NCBI GenBank assembly: GCA_035512595.1 | Contig: DATKDU010000119.1 | Location: 1-17,943, forward strand | From: DATKDU01 sp035512595 | GTDB lineage: Bacteria; Planctomycetota; Planctomycetia; Pirellulales; Pirellulaceae | DNA: 17,943 bases | Reading direction: 5' to 3' | Part shown: piece by piece, positions 15,091 through 17,943 of the stretch | Layout of the letters: each line of letters opens with the position of its first letter | Position numbering within the stretch: the stretch's first letter is position 1 | The notes under the pieces: generated by a model | Database searches by the model: none | The model's input: only the letters and a program-made list of their open reading frames with translations | Told to the model about the DNA's origin: nothing | Program-made: the position numbers and the translations under genes

Positions 15091-17753
15091 CGTTCCGCCT
15101 TTTTTTCTGGGGCTAGGGGCGCCTCCGATGGAGGACTCTCTGCGGGCTTGTCCGCGGGCTTTGCAACGTCGGCAGGTGGTGATTTGCTCGGCCCCAGTTT
15201 CTCGACAATCGAGAGCAGCCGCTGGTGCGCGTCGCGAAACCGGGGAGTTTCCTCCAAAGCGAAAATCGCGTGCCGTTTGGCCGCCGGCAAGTCGCCGCGC
15301 CGCTCCAGGGCCGTCGCCAGGCGGAGGTGTAACTCGGCCGGATCGAGGGGATCGAGCAACAACAGGGCCTGGTAGCTGTCGATCGCCAAGGCATCATCCC
15401 CCAGCTTCTCTGCCGCTTCCGCCGCCCGCCGATGGGGCGCAGGCTGAAGCGGGTTGACCCCCAGCCAGCGAGCGGCGAATCTTCGGGTCAAATCCCAGTT
15501 TTCCGCTTGACTGGCCAGCTCGGTCAGCCGGCTGAACATCTCCACGTTGTCGGCGGACAATCCGGCCAACTTCTCTAACACCGCTTGTTCCGCTTGGTTC
15601 TCCCCCAGCTCGCGGTAAACCTCCGCCAGCAGCAGATAAGGGCTCTCGCCCCCCGCATCCTGCGGATAAAGCTCCAGCATCTTGTTCAGCGGCTCTTTCG
15701 CGGCTTTCCACTGCTTCTCGTTCATGTGCTGTCGCGCCAGCCGCAGCAGCCCGCCGTAATTGTTCGGGTGTTCTTTGACCCAGGCGGCAATCATTTCGCC
15801 TGAGGCCCTGCGCGGAAGCTCCGGCTCCGACCAATCCGCCAGCGGCGCCATTTCCTTCGCCTTCTTGCGGGCATACTCTGCAAACTGCGCGTCGAGTGCC
15901 TCGATCGACCCGGCGTGCCGGCCAAGCGCCTCGTTGATCGGCATTCCGACCCCCAGATCGACCAGCAGTTTCTTCAGCGTCTCCAGGCCGTGCTGCTCGA
16001 TCAAATACTCGACGACGAGCGAGGACTCAAAATACGCAAACTGCAAGTGCAGCGGACTCTTGGGACTGAGAAAGGTGCCCGACAACTCGCTGACCGGCGT
16101 CAGCTCGTCGCCGAGCATCATCTGCCGGTAGCGCGGGTTGATCGACTGTCCCCAGGCCGGATCGGCCTGCCGCTCTTCGTAGACCGAAATCCCTTCGCTG
16201 AGCCAGCGTGGCATTTTGTTGTGCGTCTTTTGCAGCGTGACAACATGGCAGAACTCGTGCCACAGCGTCGCCTCCCAGGAAGCGGGAGTCTGCGTCTGGG
16301 AGGCGGGACTGTTGGCGGTGATCACCGTGCCGAAGCAGACGCCAAGGAAGCCCGCTCCGCCGGGCAGCCCGAACGTGCGAATCGCGAAATCTTCTTGTCG
16401 CGGAAACATTTCCACGACGATCGGCCGCGTGATCTGCACGTCGTACTTCGTACACAGTTCCTGCTTGGCCCGCTTGAGCAGCGCCAGCACGCGCGGTCCG
16501 TAGAGTTCCGCCTCGCGGGCATCCATCCGCACGACGAGCCCATCGTCCTCGAGCGTGCGGAACTTGGCCAGGCTCTCCTGCAGCGTCACCAGGTTGTGGG
16601 CGACAACGTTGTACCCGTCCTGACGATAAACTTCCTGCGCCAGCGCAAGCCCCTCTTCTTCTTCGCCGAGCCGGAGCAGGTCCTGCGCCAATTGCATCTT
16701 GGCCGGCAGGTACGCCGGATCGAGCGCCAGCGACTTTCGCTGGTGCTCCGCCCCTTCGGCAAAGCGGTATTTCTGCGACAGCTTCTTGCCGAGCAGGTGA
16801 TCGACGGCCGGATTGGCCGGCCAGGGACGCAGTGCCGCCTTGTAGTGCCGCTCCTCGGCATCGCTGTCGCCACGCAAGTGCGCCAGGACCGCGCGGAACG
16901 TCGCCGCCTCGGGACGATGAGGATTGACGGCGGCCACTTGCTGGAGCGTCTTCTCCGCGTCGTCGTATTGCTCGGCGTCGATCTGCTCCTCGGCAATGAA
17001 CAGCAGGCTGGGGACGTGATGCGGATTGAGCTTGAGTGCCGCGGCGAGGGACTCCTTGGCCTTGTCGCTGTCGCTGGGAGCAAAAGCCTGCGCCAGTCCG
17101 AAGTGGGGGTCGGGATCGGCCGGATCGATCTTGAGGGCTTGCTGGTACGATTCCGCGGCCAGCGCGAAGTCGTTCTTCTCCAGCGCCAGGTCGCCGGTCG
17201 CCAAATGGGCCAGCGCCAGATTCGGCTGCCGCTTCTTGACTTCGCTGTAGGTGCCGTCGAGGACCTGCTTGGGGTCCATCCCCTGGCTGAGGAGGTAGCG
17301 GCCGATGACGACCTGGTTGACCGAGTCGCTGTAGCGATAGGCGGACTGGCGGATGAGGGAGGCGATCTCCACTTCCAATTCCTTGGCCCGATCCGGCTTG
17401 CCGCCGAGCCGGTAGGCCGCGCGGCCGACCCACCGCAGCTCGATGCTGCCGGGAAACCGCTTGAGTGCCGTCTCCAGCGTCAGGACCGCGTCCGCATACC
17501 GGCCTAGTTCCATTTCGCTGCGGATCTTCAGCAATCGATAATTCTCGCTGAAATCGTCGTCGGCAATCGCCTTGGCCGCCGCTTGGGCGCATTCGGCATA
17601 CTTGCCGCTGCGATAGAGGGAGAGAAGTTCGCCGTAGTCGGAAGCGTCAACGTAGTTCAGCCCGGTGAGACCAACAACGACCAGGGCGATCGAAGCGGCA
17701 AGCAGCCTTGCCGCCAAGCCACCCGGTGTTCTTCCGCGACGCACGACAACCAT
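15087..17753 (-). CDS. TPR protein with gluzincin (peptidase MA-like) metallopeptidase domain
   Basis: This 888-residue protein has an N-terminal membrane helix (about 16-34), so it is probably anchored and facing outward. TPR-type helical repeats fill about 40-400, clearest at 177-212 (ALAHLATGDLALEKNDFALA). The middle holds a metallopeptidase domain: HEFCH (H499, E500, H503, matching HExxH) followed 16 residues later by WLSEG, giving E520 as the third zinc ligand, as in peptidase MA-like gluzincins. More TPR-like helices run from about 650 to 850, and the tail from about 860 is Pro/Ala/Lys-rich and likely disordered. All three ligands and the catalytic Glu are present. No good ribosome binding site precedes the ATG at 17753, so the start is the least certain part. 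It appears to be the first gene of the operon and ends in an ATGA overlap with DUF4159. Confidence 0.88.
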   Translation of the reverse strand: MVVVRRGRTPGGLAARLLAASIALVVVGLTGLNYVDASDYGELLSLYRSGKYAECAQAAAKAIADDDFSENYRLLKIRSEMELGRYADAVLTLETALKRFPGSIELRWVGRAAYRLGGKPDRAKELEVEIASLIRQSAYRYSDSVNQVVIGRYLLSQGMDPKQVLDGTYSEVKKRQPNLALAHLATGDLALEKNDFALAAESYQQALKIDPADPDPHFGLAQAFAPSDSDKAKESLAAALKLNPHHVPSLLFIAEEQIDAEQYDDAEKTLQQVAAVNPHRPEAATFRAVLAHLRGDSDAEERHYKAALRPWPANPAVDHLLGKKLSQKYRFAEGAEHQRKSLALDPAYLPAKMQLAQDLLRLGEEEEGLALAQEVYRQDGYNVVAHNLVTLQESLAKFRTLEDDGLVVRMDAREAELYGPRVLALLKRAKQELCTKYDVQITRPIVVEMFPRQEDFAIRTFGLPGGAGFLGVCFGTVITANSPASQTQTPASWEATLWHEFCHVVTLQKTHNKMPRWLSEGISVYEERQADPAWGQSINPRYRQMMLGDELTPVSELSGTFLSPKSPLHLQFAYFESSLVVEYLIEQHGLETLKKLLVDLGVGMPINEALGRHAGSIEALDAQFAEYARKKAKEMAPLADWSEPELPRRASGEMIAAWVKEHPNNYGGLLRLARQHMNEKQWKAAKEPLNKMLELYPQDAGGESPYLLLAEVYRELGENQAEQAVLEKLAGLSADNVEMFSRLTELASQAENWDLTRRFAARWLGVNPLQPAPHRRAAEAAEKLGDDALAIDSYQALLLLDPLDPAELHLRLATALERRGDLPAAKRHAIFALEETPRFRDAHQRLLSIVEKLGPSKSPPADVAKPADKPAESPPSEAPLAPEKKAER

Positions 17754-17840
17754 GAGTCAACGTCCATGGGAGGAGAAGCTGATCCCAGCACGTCGCTGCT
17801 GGCCCCGGAGAGAAGGGATCGCACCGATAGCGCTACGTTC

Positions 17841-17870
17841 ATCTTAGCGGTATGCAAGGCTGGGCGGCAA
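17841..17870 (-). promoter_or_regulatory. Candidate promoter of the large minus-strand operon
   Basis: On the minus strand TTGCCG (17865-17870) and TAAGAT (17841-17846) are 18 bases apart and match sigma-70 elements at 4 of 6 and 5 of 6 positions. They lie about 90 bases before the ATG of the TPR-peptidase gene. This is the only reasonable sigma-70-like site I saw in the 190 bases before the operon. Chance matches of this quality are common, so the call is tentative. Confidence 0.3.
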
Positions 17871-17936
17871 CCAATTTTTGCGCTCGCCGCCATGCTTGTT
17901 GATCACGGCCCTCCAGTGCTCCACCGTGCGGCCGGC
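17844..17936 (-). other. Short open frame at the right edge, possible gene remnant
   Basis: On the minus strand a 30-codon open stretch ends in TAA (17844-17846) and reads ...TVEHWRAVINKHGGERKN..., ending WLPPSLAYR. The composition looks protein-like. An in-frame TGA stands at 17937-17939, and the only candidate start is a GTG at 17922-17924, which would give 26 residues. It could be a decayed gene end, a tiny peptide or chance. I do not recognise it. Confidence 0.2.
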
Positions 17937-17943
17937 TCAAATC

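Noticed and set aside
13294..15375. 693-codon open frame on the plus strand
   Set aside because: It runs antisense across three well-identified genes (MoxR, DUF4159 and the TPR-peptidase), which only a chance high-GC open frame would do.
15915..17592. 530-codon plus-strand and 521-codon minus-strand frames over the TPR-peptidase gene
   Set aside because: Both are alternative frames of the same high-GC region. Only the 888-codon frame carries HExxH, TPRs and an ATGA junction.

Overview
The window looks like a chromosome segment from a planctomycete, probably Pirellulales-like. The reasons are high GC, a housekeeping sigma factor ending in a planctomycete-style QQPSRSQELVGFLD tail, a DUF1080 protein, a DUF4159 protein, a MoxR/DUF58/BatA cassette with very long membrane partners, and short GTAG...CTAC double-hairpin elements between genes. 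This assignment is by recognition of families, not by any search.

Layout. Left edge, plus strand: the last 59 codons of an RpoD-type sigma factor, a double-hairpin repeat directly after its stop, and a strong intrinsic terminator. Next, still plus strand, comes a two-gene toxin-antitoxin type module (DUF433 protein, then a DUF5615 PIN-like protein, overlapping by ATGA). From about 1.05 kb to the right edge every gene is on the minus strand. In transcription order (right to left) they are: a TPR protein with a gluzincin peptidase domain; DUF4159; MoxR AAA+ ATPase; DUF58; BatA-type vWA membrane protein; a 1261-residue DUF4175-like membrane protein with a Gln-rich coiled coil and a collagen-like tract; a membrane vWA protein with a glutamine-amidotransferase-like domain; a secreted caspase-fold (C13-like) putative peptidase; and a secreted DUF1080 protein. 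After a heptamer-repeat hairpin come a HAD-IA phosphatase and a 2Fe-2S ferredoxin.

How the genes fit together. Six of the genes from TPR-peptidase to vWA/GATase are joined by 4-base ATGA overlaps or a TGATG overlap, and one junction has a 9-base gap carrying a clean ribosome binding site. This is a translationally coupled operon of about 13.8 kb, and the caspase-like and DUF1080 genes probably extend it to about 15.5 kb. MoxR ATPases act with vWA-domain partners to remodel or activate other proteins. Here the ATPase, one soluble vWA-like protein (DUF58) and two membrane vWA proteins sit with two predicted peptidases, one metallo and one cysteine, which flank the cassette. The most interesting reading is an envelope chaperone/protease machine, but its substrate cannot be told from sequence.

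Non-coding content: a rho-independent terminator after rpoD, two GTAG-bounded double-hairpin repeats (one possible half copy), one CCAATGA heptamer inverted repeat, a plausible promoter for the TA module and a weak one for the big operon. No tRNA, rRNA, CRISPR array or insertion sequence was seen. Long open frames opposite the operon genes are judged to be shadows.
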